DNA from: Streptomyces sp. NBC_01288
Lineage (GTDB): Bacteria > Actinomycetota > Actinomycetes > Streptomycetales > Streptomycetaceae
Direction: 5' to 3'
Length of the DNA: 64,000 bases
Assembly (NCBI RefSeq): GCF_035982055.1
Contig: NZ_CP108427.1
Location: forward strand, 10,229,001 to 10,293,000
The position numbers were made by a program, and so were the translations under genes. Below the pieces are notes generated by a model that did no database searches, had not been told where the DNA came from, and saw nothing but the letters and a program-made list of their open reading frames with translations. This document shows positions 43,345-51,679 of this stretch, in pieces (position 1 is the first letter of the stretch; every line of letters begins with the position of its first letter).

Positions 43345-43870
43345 GCCTCTTCATCGTCTCGATGGCCGGCTTCGGTGTGTAGTCGTCGGTGGTGAGCCCG
43401 AACTGGTGGAACAGACCCGGCTGGTCGCTGTCGGCGTCCCATGGCGCGAAGTGCGTGTAACCGCTGAGGTGGAGCGACTTCGACTGGTCCGCCATTGCCT
43501 CTACGACGGTCTCGACGAGGTCGGCCTGTCGGCTCGGGTGTCGTTCCGGGCCGGTGGGCCGGCCGTGTTCGGTGATGTGGAGGGGCGGGTGGGTCAGGGG
43601 CCGGCGGGGGTCAGGATCGCGTCGCGGTGATGGCGCAGCAGGCCCTGCACCGCTTGCGTGACGGCGGAGGCGGCCACGGGGCGGACGACGTCGGGGAAGA
43701 AGTCCCGGCCCACGTAGTCCAGTTCGGCGATGAAGGCTTCGCCTCCGTGCTTGGTGAGGTCGGGTTCGGCGTGGTGTTGGGCTCTTCCGTCACGTGTGGC
43801 GTGCTCGTGAACGGGTCCAACTGCCTTCCCTGGACGGCGTATTGGACCGCGCGGCGGCCGGTGTCGCGGT
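43345..43870 (-). pseudogene. C-terminal remnant of a glycoside hydrolase-like protein with a frameshift
   Basis: On the minus strand the first part (43870 to about 43606) reads LTKHGGEAFIAELDYVGRDF and FPDVVRPVAASAVTQAVQGL, and ends in a stop. One frame over, from about 43606 down, it continues LTHPPLHITEHGRPTGPERH, then SGYTHFAPWDADSDQPGLFH and QFGLTTDDYTPKPAIETMKR. The two parts join in the order expected for the last third of a TIM-barrel glycosidase with a TExGxPTG motif. The N-terminal two thirds are missing. It lies just upstream of the phosphotransferase and partly overlaps its 5' flank. Confidence 0.75.
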
Positions 43871-43905
43871 CGAGATGAGGATCGGGGAGTCAGGCGGGCC
43901 GCTGA

Positions 43906-44508
43906 TCAGGTTCCGGGTTCCTCCCGGCTGTCCGGCCTCGCGGTCGGCCAAGTCAGCGTGCCTGTGCGGATGTCGTCGATGACCGAGTCGATCCACGCCA
44001 TCTCGGCGTGCGCGAGGGACAGCGCGTACTCGGCCTCGATGACGAACAAGCGGGGCACGCCGGTCGCCAGGACCTCCGCGAGGCGTCCCTCGTCGGTGGC
44101 CGTGCGCTGCCGGAGACGCTGGGAGCGCTCGGTCAGCGCGTCGACCGCGCCGCTCGGGCCGAGGGCGCCGAGGTACGAGACCGCGCCGAGGAACTGGGAG
44201 AACTCCCGTTCAGGGTTGCGGATCTGGGAGTCCAGGCGCCGGACGAGTTCGTCACGGCCCGCCTGTGTGAGGGCGTAGACCGTGCGCTCGGGGCGGTTGC
44301 CCGAGCGTTCCTGACCCTGCGAGGCGATCCACTGCGTTTCGGCGAGGGCGGCGACCGTGTTGTAGAGCGTGCCCCGGGTGATCGCGGCGGCGTGGTTGTC
44401 GCTGCGCGTGCGGAGTTCGGTGAGCATCTGGTGCGGGTGCGAGGGCTGTTCCAGCAGGAGGCCCAGCACGGCGAGAACGATCGGATTGTCGAGAGCGCGA
44501 CGTGGCAT
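43906..44508 (-). CDS. PadR-family transcriptional regulator
   Basis: The product has 200 aa. The winged helix covers about 1-85 (ALDNPIVLAVLGLLLEQPSH, TRGTLYNTVAALAETQWIAS, RTVYALTQAGRDELVRRL), followed by the C-terminal helical PadR_C (Vir-like) dimerisation domain. It is divergent from the cobalamin riboswitch/transporter operon and has a repeated sequence before its start that may be its own operator. The effector is unknown. Confidence 0.92.
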   Translation of the reverse strand: MPRRALDNPIVLAVLGLLLEQPSHPHQMLTELRTRSDNHAAAITRGTLYNTVAALAETQWIASQGQERSGNRPERTVYALTQAGRDELVRRLDSQIRNPEREFSQFLGAVSYLGALGPSGAVDALTERSQRLRQRTATDEGRLAEVLATGVPRLFVIEAEYALSLAHAEMAWIDSVIDDIRTGTLTWPTARPDSREEPGT

Positions 44509-44525
44509 GGTGAAACCCTAGCAGT

Positions 44526-44548
44526 CCAAATAGATCAGTTCAAATAGA
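44526..44548. promoter_or_regulatory. Repeated sequence before the PadR gene, candidate operator
   Basis: CCAAATAGA (44526-44534) and TCAAATAGA (44540-44548) are direct repeats 14 bp apart, inside a block bounded by AGTC/GACT. The block lies 15-40 bp upstream of the PadR start and is AT-rich against the background. It is probably the PadR binding site over its own promoter. Confidence 0.5.
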
Positions 44549-44589
44549 CTATGGAGATGGTGTGGTTCGGGCGCCGTCGGACCGGTCCG

Positions 44590-44710
44590 CGTCGTTTGTT
44601 ACGCTCCCCATGCCTCCCGCGGGGGAAGTCCGGTGAGAATCCGGCGCTGACCCGCAACGGTGTGCGTGGCGACCCCCGGTCGTCGCGCGAGTCCGATCGC
44701 CCGTGGGTGG
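44590..44710 (+). promoter_or_regulatory. Cobalamin riboswitch
   Basis: The sequence has the conserved core of B12-binding riboswitches: GGGGGAAGTCCGGTGAGAAT (44631-44650), CCGGCGCTGACCCGCAACGG (44641-44660, containing the B12 box) and the downstream GCGAGTCCGATCGCCCG (44687-44703). It lies in the 5' leader of the permease gene at 44830. Such elements switch off expression when cobalamin is plentiful. A possible expression platform with pairing segments lies at 44710-44790. Confidence 0.92.
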
Positions 44711-44829
44711 CGCGACCCGTTGACTGCTCGCCGTGGACTGCGAGAGGGGGCCGAGCGGCCGGCACGGTCGTCCGGGCTGTCTCCTCGATCGAGGCTCACC
44801 AGGCGGCCCCAGGTGAAGGACCGCCGACC

Positions 44830-45927
44830 GTGCTCCGACGTCCGACAACCGGCTCCGGCTCGGGCCGTGGCCAGAGTCCAGGGCGTGATCCCCGCCGAAT
44901 ACCCCAACCCCTCCTGCTGCTCGGGCTGTTGCTCCTGCTCTGCGTCTCCCTCGTGTGCGGCGTCGGTCTCGGCGCGGCCGGGATCGGCACGGCGGACACG
45001 TTCCGGTTCCTGTGGGCCGGGGTCACCGGCGGCACCGTGCACGCCTCCGACGCCGCCGCCTACACCATCGTCTGGGAGATCCGGCTGCCACGGGTCGTCC
45101 TCGCGGCCGTCGTCGGGGCCGGACTCTCCGCCGTCGGCGTGGCCGTACAGGCCATGGTCCGCAACGCGCTCGCCGATCCGTTCGTGCTCGGCATCTCCTC
45201 GGGCGCGGCGGTCGGCGCCAACGCCGTCATCCTGCTGGGCGTGTTCGCGGGGCTGGGGGTGTGGGCACTGTCGGTGTCGGCGTTCGCCTCGGCACTCGCG
45301 GCCATGGTCCTGGTCTACGCCGTGGCCCGCTCGCCGCACGGTCTCACGCCGCTGCGGCTGATCCTGACGGGCACCGCGCTGGCGTACGGCTTCGAGGCCG
45401 TCACCACCGTGATGGTGTTCGGCGCGGCCCGGGGCGAGGCGGCCCGCTCGGCGATGATGTGGCTGCTGGGCAGCCTGGGCGGGGCGACCTGGGCGCAGGT
45501 GCCGGTGGCCGCCGTGACCGTGGCGGCCGGCTGGGCGTGGCTGCGATGGCGGGCGGAGTCGCTCAACGCGCTCGCGATGGGGGACGAGACCTCCGCCGCG
45601 CTCGGCGTCCAACCCGCCCGATTGCGCCGGGAGTTGTTCCTCGTGACCGCCGCCGTCACCGGGAGCGTGGTCGCGGTCAGCGGAGCCATCGGCTTCGTCG
45701 GGCTGATGGTGCCGCACCTCGTGCGGATGCTCGTCGGCGCCGATCACCGCAGGGTCCTCGCGGTCGCCCCGCTCGCCGGAGCGGTGCTCCTGGTGTGGGC
45801 GGACGTCCTGTCCCGGCTGCTGCTGGCGCCCGCCGAACTGCCGGTCGGCGTGATCACCGCGGTCGTGGGAGTGCCCGCGTTCCTGCTGCTGATGCGGCGC
45901 GGCGGTTATGCGTTCGGGGGGAGTTGA
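44830..45927 (+). CDS. btuC: FecCD-type ABC permease, probable cobalamin importer
   Basis: GTG 44830 with GAAGGA at 44815-44820 gives 365 aa; the longer open frame covers the riboswitch and is rejected. Ten membrane helices of the BtuC/FecCD fold are visible. The family motifs RLPRVVLAAVVGAGLSAVGV and NALADPFVLGISSGAAVGAN (about 85-135) and GFVGLMVPHLVRMLVGADHR (about 290-310) are intact. Riboswitch control points to corrinoid rather than siderophore transport. It overlaps the ATPase gene by TGATG. Confidence 0.93.
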   Translation: MLRRPTTGSGSGRGQSPGRDPRRIPQPLLLLGLLLLLCVSLVCGVGLGAAGIGTADTFRFLWAGVTGGTVHASDAAAYTIVWEIRLPRVVLAAVVGAGLSAVGVAVQAMVRNALADPFVLGISSGAAVGANAVILLGVFAGLGVWALSVSAFASALAAMVLVYAVARSPHGLTPLRLILTGTALAYGFEAVTTVMVFGAARGEAARSAMMWLLGSLGGATWAQVPVAAVTVAAGWAWLRWRAESLNALAMGDETSAALGVQPARLRRELFLVTAAVTGSVVAVSGAIGFVGLMVPHLVRMLVGADHRRVLAVAPLAGAVLLVWADVLSRLLLAPAELPVGVITAVVGVPAFLLLMRRGGYAFGGS

Positions 45928-46694
45928 TGAGGCTCGACATCGAGGGGCTGTCGGTCGACGCGGGCGCGGTGCGGCTGGTGGACGACATCCGGCTCGTCGT
46001 GGACAGCGGGGCCTTCGTCGGGCTCGTCGGCCCCAACGGCAGCGGAAAATCGACCCTGTTGAGGTGCGTGTACCGGGCGCTGCGACCGGCCGACGGCGTG
46101 GTCCGGCTCGACGGCGACGACGTACACGCAATGGAACCACGCGCCGCCGCACGGAAGTTGGCCGCGCTGCCGCAGGAGTCGTCCGCCGAGTTCGACTTCA
46201 CCGTCGCCGAAGTGGTCGCCATGGGACGACTGCCCCACCGGGACCGAACCGCCGTCTCGGACCGGGAGATCTGCGCCGGAGCCATGGACCGCACCGGCGT
46301 CACCCACCTCGCCGACCGCGGCTTCCTCGCCCTGTCCGGCGGTGAGAGACAACGCGTCCTGATCGCCCGCGCCCTCGCCCAACGGCCCCGGGTCCTGGTC
46401 CTCGACGAACCCACCAACCACCTCGACATCGCCCACCAGTTGGACGTGCTGTCACTGGTCCGCGACAGCGGCCTGACCGTGCTGGCGGCCCTGCACGACC
46501 TCAACCTCGCCGCCGCCCACTGCGACCTGCTGTACGTGATCGCGGACGGCCGGATCGTCGCCTCCGGCGCACCCCATGAGGTCCTCCAACCCGCCCTGCT
46601 CGCCGAGGTGTTCGGGGTCCGCGCACACCCCGTACGGCACCCGGAGACCGGCGCCGTCCAGCTCCTGTTCGACCTGCTCCCGCCCACCCCGTAA
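45927..46694 (+). CDS. btuD: ABC transporter ATPase, probable cobalamin importer
   Basis: The product has 255 aa. Walker A GPNGSGKS (35-42), Q-loop LPQESSAEFDFTVAEVVAMG, signature LSGGERQRVLIARAL, Walker B VLVLDEPTNHLD and H-loop AALHDLNLAA are all present. It is translationally coupled to the permease by TGATG and is followed 14 bp later by the binding-protein gene. It powers import of the corrinoid. Confidence 0.95.
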   Translation: MRLDIEGLSVDAGAVRLVDDIRLVVDSGAFVGLVGPNGSGKSTLLRCVYRALRPADGVVRLDGDDVHAMEPRAAARKLAALPQESSAEFDFTVAEVVAMGRLPHRDRTAVSDREICAGAMDRTGVTHLADRGFLALSGGERQRVLIARALAQRPRVLVLDEPTNHLDIAHQLDVLSLVRDSGLTVLAALHDLNLAAAHCDLLYVIADGRIVASGAPHEVLQPALLAEVFGVRAHPVRHPETGAVQLLFDLLPPTP

Positions 46695-46708
46695 GGACAA
46701 CAACCCGC

Positions 46709-47716
46709 ATGCGCAAGCTGCTTGCCGCCGCCCTCTGCCTCGCCGCGACCACCACCGCCGGTTGCGGCGCCACGGTCGAGCCCACGCCGCAGAACGCCAT
46801 ATCCTCCGCCGTCACCCTCACCAACTGCGGCCAGAAGGTGACGTACAAGACGGTCCCCGAGCGGGTCGTCACCAACGACGTCGGCATCACGGAGCTGATG
46901 TTCGCCCTCGGCCTGGAGGACCGCATGGCCGGGTTCGCCATGCCCGACGACAAGGGCGACCTGACCGACGTCCCCTGGAAGGACGGCTACCAGAAGGTGA
47001 AGTGGCTGTCCAAGGACCAACTCACCAAGGAGAACGTCCTCGACGCCCGCGCCGACCTCGTCTTCGCCGGCTGGAACTACGGCTTCCGCGAGGACAGCGG
47101 CTTCACCCCCGACGCCCTGAAGAAGCTCGGCATCCCCTCGTACGTCCTCACCGAGTCCTGCCACAACGGCCGCACCGACACCTCGCGCGGCATCATGCCG
47201 CCCCTCGACGCCCTCTACACCGACCTCACCAACCTCGGAAAACTCTTCGGCGTCGAGAAGCGCGCGGCCACCCTGATCGCCGACTTCAAGAAGCAGATCG
47301 CGGCCGTACAGAGCAAGGCCCCGGCGAAGAGCCCCACAGTCTTCCTCTACGACAGCGGCCAGGACTCCCCGTTCACCTCCGGCCGCTACGCCGCCCCCGA
47401 CCAGATCATCAGCGAGGCCGGCGGCACCAACGTCATGCACGACGTCAACGACTCCTGGACCACGGTCGGTTGGGAGACCGTCGTCCAGCGCGACCCCGAC
47501 GTCATCGTCATCTGCGACTACGGCGACGTGACCGCCGAACAGAAGAAGAAGTTCCTCCTCTCCTACGCCCCACTCCGCAACGTCTCCGCCGTCAAGCACC
47601 ACCGCATCTTCGTCCTCGACTACGTCGACCTCGTCGAAAGCCCCCGCAACCCGTCGGCCATCGCCCGGCTGGGCGCGTATCTGCGGACGGTGGCCGCGGC
47701 GAAGGACGCCGACTAG
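46709..47716 (+). CDS. btuF: Lipoprotein substrate-binding protein, probable cobalamin/corrinoid binding
   Basis: The product has 335 aa. The signal ends in a lipobox TTAGC with Cys19 as the lipidated residue. The mature part is a class III periplasmic binding protein fold (FecB/BtuF type), with ERVVTNDVGITELMFALGLE and SAIARLGAYLRTV at the ends. It delivers the substrate to the BtuCD-like partner genes upstream. Its place under the cobalamin riboswitch makes a corrinoid the best guess. Confidence 0.9.
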   Translation: MRKLLAAALCLAATTTAGCGATVEPTPQNAISSAVTLTNCGQKVTYKTVPERVVTNDVGITELMFALGLEDRMAGFAMPDDKGDLTDVPWKDGYQKVKWLSKDQLTKENVLDARADLVFAGWNYGFREDSGFTPDALKKLGIPSYVLTESCHNGRTDTSRGIMPPLDALYTDLTNLGKLFGVEKRAATLIADFKKQIAAVQSKAPAKSPTVFLYDSGQDSPFTSGRYAAPDQIISEAGGTNVMHDVNDSWTTVGWETVVQRDPDVIVICDYGDVTAEQKKKFLLSYAPLRNVSAVKHHRIFVLDYVDLVESPRNPSAIARLGAYLRTVAAAKDAD

Positions 47717-47778
47717 CTGATCACCAAAGGATCATCTGGATGCGGATCAGACGGGCGCGTTGCCAGTAGCCTCGCCCG

Positions 47779-48921
47779 ATGCGCATCCTGTTCACGTTCA
47801 TCGGTGGCAGCGGTCACTTCCGCCCTCTCATCCCTGTGGCCCGAGCAGCTCAAGCCGCAGGACACACCGTCGCCATTGCCGGTGCGGGCGGAAGAGGGTC
47901 CGAGATCGCAGCCGCCGGGTTCACCGCCTTCGCCACGAACGAGCCGCGCAGACGTGCGGAAGCCGCGGACCACAGGACGGCAGAGGCGCCCGATCAGGAA
48001 GCGGATGTTCGGCAGCTCGCGGAGGGCTTCGCCCGGCGCGGGGCACGGCGGCAGTCTGCGGCAGTTCTTGAACTCGCGCATGCTTGGAAACCCGATGTCC
48101 TGGTACGCGACGAGGTCGACTTCGGCACCGCGATCGCGGCCGAGTCGCTCGGACTTCCCTGTGTGACTGTCCTTGTGCTCGCGGCGGGGGGCTTTCTGCG
48201 CAAGGAAGTCGTCGCCGAGCCACTGCACGAAGTGCGATCCGCATACGGCCTGCCGTCGGACCCTGAACTCGCCATGCTGGACCGGCACTTGGTCCTGTCA
48301 CCGTTCCCGCCGAGTTTCCGAAACCCGCTCTTCCCCTTGCCTGCACACACCTTCGCGTTCCGGCAGGCAGCTGCCGTCAGTCCTGCTGCCGCCACTCCGC
48401 GCAATCCCACGGTGTACTTCACCCTCGGTACCGTGAACAACACCACGGACCTGTTCTCCCGGGTCCTGGCCGGGCTTCAGAAGCTTCCCGCGGGCGTGGT
48501 CGTGACCGTCGGTGAGCGTGTCGACCCCGCTGAGCTCGGGCCGTTGCCCGACCATGTCCGGGTCGAACAGTTCGTTCCGCAGGAGCTGCTTCTGCCGCAG
48601 TGTGACCTGGTCGTCTCGCACGGAGGCTCCGGCAGCCTCATGGGAGCACTCGCCCACGGCCTGCCGTCGGTCCTGATCCCCCTGGGCGCGGACCAGCCGT
48701 ACAACGCGCGGCGCTCCGTCGAACTCGGTACCGCCCAGGTCCTGGACCCGGTCACTCTCACCTCGGAGGAAGTGCGCAGGGAGGTATCGGCTGTGCTCGC
48801 CGACGGCGCCTACCGCCGCGCCGCCGAGCGGGTCCGCGAGGAGATCAACGTGCTGCCGGGGCCAGAGCAGACGATTCCCCTGCTCGAAGCGCTCCACAGA
48901 TCAACCCCGCAGGGAAACTGA
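47779..48921 (+). CDS. GT-B glycosyltransferase of the macrolide/UGT (GT1) type
   Basis: The product has 380 aa. The start MRILFTFIGGSGHFRPLIPV carries the GGxGH acceptor motif, and the C-terminal donor-binding part is DLVVSHGGSGSLMGALAHGL followed by PLGADQPYNARRSVELGTA (HGGxG and the DQPxNA motif). These transfer a sugar from a nucleotide donor to a small molecule, as in macrolide inactivation or natural-product glycosylation. There is no biosynthetic cluster around it, so a detoxifying role is plausible. Confidence 0.9.
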   Translation: MRILFTFIGGSGHFRPLIPVARAAQAAGHTVAIAGAGGRGSEIAAAGFTAFATNEPRRRAEAADHRTAEAPDQEADVRQLAEGFARRGARRQSAAVLELAHAWKPDVLVRDEVDFGTAIAAESLGLPCVTVLVLAAGGFLRKEVVAEPLHEVRSAYGLPSDPELAMLDRHLVLSPFPPSFRNPLFPLPAHTFAFRQAAAVSPAAATPRNPTVYFTLGTVNNTTDLFSRVLAGLQKLPAGVVVTVGERVDPAELGPLPDHVRVEQFVPQELLLPQCDLVVSHGGSGSLMGALAHGLPSVLIPLGADQPYNARRSVELGTAQVLDPVTLTSEEVRREVSAVLADGAYRRAAERVREEINVLPGPEQTIPLLEALHRSTPQGN

Positions 48922-49002
48922 AGTTCATCGAAGTGAGTGTGCGGCAACTTTGGATTGCCCTGAACAGGCCTGCGCGGCCACCCGCGTCAACGACCCCGCG
49001 GG

Positions 49003-50025
49003 TCAAGACTTTTGACGCAGGGCGGCACCCATCCACTCCCGGACAGCCGCAGCCCGGACCCGGTCCGAGTTCGGGTCCGGCTTGGCCGTGCCGTTGATCG
49101 TCGCCACCAGGGAGTGGTAGCGGGTCAGCAGCTTGAGGCCGGTCGCCTTGGGCTGCCACTGCGGCGGCTTGCCGTTCCGGTCGAAGTCGGCGATGGTGCG
49201 CCTGGCCTTGTCGACATCGACATCGACATCGACGTCGTGCTCTCCTCTCATCGCGGCGAACAACTCGGCCGAGTCGGCGGCAACCCGCTCGGCGAGGTCC
49301 CGGGCCTGCGGTGAATCGGCCGCGACACCGGCCTGTTGGGAGGCCCGCGCCTCCAGGAGAAGCTTCCGATGCCTCTCGACGCGGGCCGTCATCTCCGGCG
49401 TGACCATCAACCTGCCCTGCTCGGTGCCGAATGTGCGATGGATGAAGTCCCGCAGCGCCGCCCGGGACTCCTCGTCCCGCACGAACTCCGCGAGTTCGAT
49501 CCAGGCCTCCAACTGCTCGGTGGACGGTTCCTCGGGCAGGCGAGGCCGCAGACTGTGCAGCCGTTCCACATAGCTGCGATGGACGTCCAGGCCGTCGGTC
49601 ACGAAGTCCCAGAACCGGTCGACGAGTTGGTCACGGTCGTCGTCGGACATCGACACGAGCTTGTGCAGCAGGCTCACCTGCTCCGCCGTGGTGTCCTGCC
49701 GCGTGATGGTCCGCAGCACGGCACGGCGCGCCCGGAACTGCCTCAACTGGTCCTCCACCAGCCGCAGATGCGTGACGGCGAGGTCGCGCAGGCTGGTCTC
49801 CTCGGCCAGCACCCGGCGGATGTCGTCCAGGCCGGCGCCCAAGTCGCGCAGGGTGCGCACGAGTTCGAGCCGGGCGATGGCGAGCACGTCGTACCGCCGG
49901 AAGCCGCCCTCGGTGAGACCGGCGGGCGCGACGACACCCTCGTCGGCGTAGAACCTGATCGCGCTCACGCTCAGGCCCGTGCGGCGGGCGACGTCCCCGA
50001 TGGAGTAGAGCTCCTGTTCGTTCAC
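49003..50025 (-). CDS. MerR-family regulator with a long helical effector domain
   Basis: GTG 50025 is chosen because the promoter (TTGACT-19-CATAGT) places the transcript start almost exactly there, giving a leaderless message and 340 aa; GTG 50034 and ATG 50031 lie partly upstream of that start. The HTH reads YSIGDVARRTGLSVSAIRFY then ADEGVVAPAGLTEGGFRRYD. A 250-residue C-terminal part is mostly helical and contains a Asp-Val run (DVDVDVDVDK) coded by a GACGTC-like trinucleotide repeat. The effector is not predictable. Confidence 0.9.
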   Translation of the reverse strand: MNEQELYSIGDVARRTGLSVSAIRFYADEGVVAPAGLTEGGFRRYDVLAIARLELVRTLRDLGAGLDDIRRVLAEETSLRDLAVTHLRLVEDQLRQFRARRAVLRTITRQDTTAEQVSLLHKLVSMSDDDRDQLVDRFWDFVTDGLDVHRSYVERLHSLRPRLPEEPSTEQLEAWIELAEFVRDEESRAALRDFIHRTFGTEQGRLMVTPEMTARVERHRKLLLEARASQQAGVAADSPQARDLAERVAADSAELFAAMRGEHDVDVDVDVDKARRTIADFDRNGKPPQWQPKATGLKLLTRYHSLVATINGTAKPDPNSDRVRAAAVREWMGAALRQKS

Positions 50026-50032
50026 GCCCATC

Positions 50033-50063
50033 ACTATGGGATCTCAAGTGACCTGAGAGTCAA
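50033..50063 (-). promoter_or_regulatory. MerR-type promoter with a 19-bp spacer and internal palindrome
   Basis: On the minus strand TTGACT (50063-50058) and CATAGT (50038-50033) are 19 bp apart, the stretched spacing that MerR-type activators correct by twisting DNA. The spacer holds the palindrome CTCAAGTGACCTGAG (plus-strand 50043-50057). The predicted transcript begins at or next to GTG 50025. Confidence 0.75.
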
Positions 50064-50103
50064 GGGGGTTGGCCACGCTGAGACCCCGGGCGACCGCCTC
50101 GCG

Positions 50104-50622
50104 CTACGGCCGGACCGCGCCCACTTGGTCGTAGCGGCCCAGAAAACGGAACGCGCCGTCCCTGACCTGGTACAGGAACCCGGTGTTCTCCGGATCCAGC
50201 GCGTGAGTCGTGCCCTGGACGAAGCGGATCGGCTTGGCCACCCCGTCGTACGCGGTGTGGAAGAGGCGCTCGGCGACCTGCGCGGGCTCGATCGCGGTGG
50301 TGGTCCCGAGCGCGTCCAGGGCCCGCCCCGGATCACTCTCGTACGGCGTCGCCCGCACCACCCCGGTTTCGAACAACTCCGGTCCGGAGATGACCTGTTG
50401 GATCAGCACCCGAGCCCGCGCCACGGTCTTCTGTTCCCTGCTCGGATCCGTCCCGGGGGTGGCCGACGCCGTGGGCCGCAGGTCGGCGGTACTGCTCCGG
50501 GACGTCCCGGGCGCCGTCGTCGGCGGTGACTTGGAGCCTCCGCCACTCCTTGTGCAGCCCACCACCAGGGCCCCGCAGACCGCCGCTACCCCGCTGACAC
50601 GCAGTGCTCCGGCATGCGCCAC
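50104..50622 (-). CDS. Small lipoprotein of unknown function
   Basis: The product has 172 aa. A signal with lipobox LVVGC places the lipidated Cys at 23. A Ser/Thr/Pro-rich stretch follows to about 60, then a folded part with VRATPYESDPGRALDALGTT and VAERLFHTAYDGVAKPIRFV. I recognise no family. It is the only gene between the MerR and ECF41 genes and may respond to the same stimulus. Confidence 0.75.
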   Translation of the reverse strand: MAHAGALRVSGVAAVCGALVVGCTRSGGGSKSPPTTAPGTSRSSTADLRPTASATPGTDPSREQKTVARARVLIQQVISGPELFETGVVRATPYESDPGRALDALGTTTAIEPAQVAERLFHTAYDGVAKPIRFVQGTTHALDPENTGFLYQVRDGAFRFLGRYDQVGAVRP

Positions 50623-50812
50623 TACGTCGCCCCCTCCACGGCCGGCCGTGCGGCCGACCCCATGCCAGTACCGATGCGCTCGGTCAGGGGACGGTTCCCC
50701 GCCCGCCGCGGCTGTTTCCGGCTTCGCACAGGATGCGTACAGTCGAGACGAGCGTAGTGCCCGGGCGACTCAACTCACCCTGTGCGGAGGGAAGTTCGGA
50801 GCGGCGGCAGAC

Positions 50813-51679
50813 TCACCTGACGAGTTCGGTCGGCTCGTCCAGCTGCGTCAGTTTTCGCGGATTGCGCACCACATAGATACGAGTGACCCGGCCGTCCTCC
50901 ACCACGACACTGATCGCGGACGGTTCGCCGTCGAACTCGATCCGGCCCGCCGGTTCGCCGTTGAGCCACACGGGCGTGGTGTCGAACACGGCCACCAACT
51001 CGTGCGCGCGGGCGAGGATCGGCGCCACCGACTCGACGCCGTGGATCGGGGCGAGCGCGGCGGGAACCACCCCGCCACCGTCGGTCACCAGCACCACGTC
51101 CGGTGCCATCACCTCCATCAGCTCCTGCAACTGTCCGGTCCGCAGGGCGTGCAAGAACCGCTCCACGACGGCCTGTTGCTCCGACCGGCTCACCCGCACC
51201 CGCGGCCGTCGGGCCGCCACATGGTCCCGCGCCCGCCGTGCGACCTGCCGTACCGCGGCCGCGGACTTCCCGATGACCTCGGCGATCTCGCCGTACGGCA
51301 GCTCGAAGACCTCGCGCAGCACGAACACCGCCCGCTCGGTGGGCGCGAGTGTCTCCAGCACGGTCAGCATCGCGATCGAGACGCTCTCCGCGAGCTCGAC
51401 GTCCTCGGCGACATCGGGACTGGTCAGCAAGGGTTCCGGCAGCCACTCGCCGACATACTCCTCACGGCGGCGCGACACCGTGCGCAGCCGGTTGAGCGCC
51501 TGCCGGGTGACCAGCCGGATCAGGTACGACCGCGGGTCCCGCACCTGTGACCGGTCGATGTCGGCCCACCGCAGCCAGGACTCCTGGAGCACGTCCTCCG
51601 CGTCGGCCGCCGACCCGAGCATCTCGTAGGCGACCGTGAACAGGAGCCTGCGGTGCGCGATGAAAGGGTCCTGGGTCAT
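50813..51679 (-). CDS. ECF41-type RNA polymerase sigma factor with SnoaL-like C-terminal domain
   Basis: ATG 51679 gives 288 aa. Sigma region 2 (about 5-75, AEDVLQESWLRWADIDRSQV) and region 4 (about 115-170, LAPTERAVFVLREVFELPYG, EIAEVIGKSAAAVRQ) are followed by an NTF2/SnoaL-like domain (170-288), the architecture of ECF41/SigJ factors in which the extension controls activity instead of an anti-sigma factor. The start overlaps the preceding decarboxylase stop by ATGA. A promoter matching the ECF41 consensus lies upstream of the pair. Confidence 0.95.
   Translation of the reverse strand: MTQDPFIAHRRLLFTVAYEMLGSAADAEDVLQESWLRWADIDRSQVRDPRSYLIRLVTRQALNRLRTVSRRREEYVGEWLPEPLLTSPDVAEDVELAESVSIAMLTVLETLAPTERAVFVLREVFELPYGEIAEVIGKSAAAVRQVARRARDHVAARRPRVRVSRSEQQAVVERFLHALRTGQLQELMEVMAPDVVLVTDGGGVVPAALAPIHGVESVAPILARAHELVAVFDTTPVWLNGEPAGRIEFDGEPSAISVVVEDGRVTRIYVVRNPRKLTQLDEPTELVR

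Noticed and set aside
42716..43495. 259-residue minus-strand frame overlapping the phosphotransferase
   Set aside because: Only its first 50 residues are protein-like and they belong to the glycosidase remnant; the rest is in a shadow frame of the phosphotransferase.
44551..44829. N-terminal extension of the BtuC-like permease
   Set aside because: The region is the cobalamin riboswitch; GTG 44830 has a proper ribosome-binding site.
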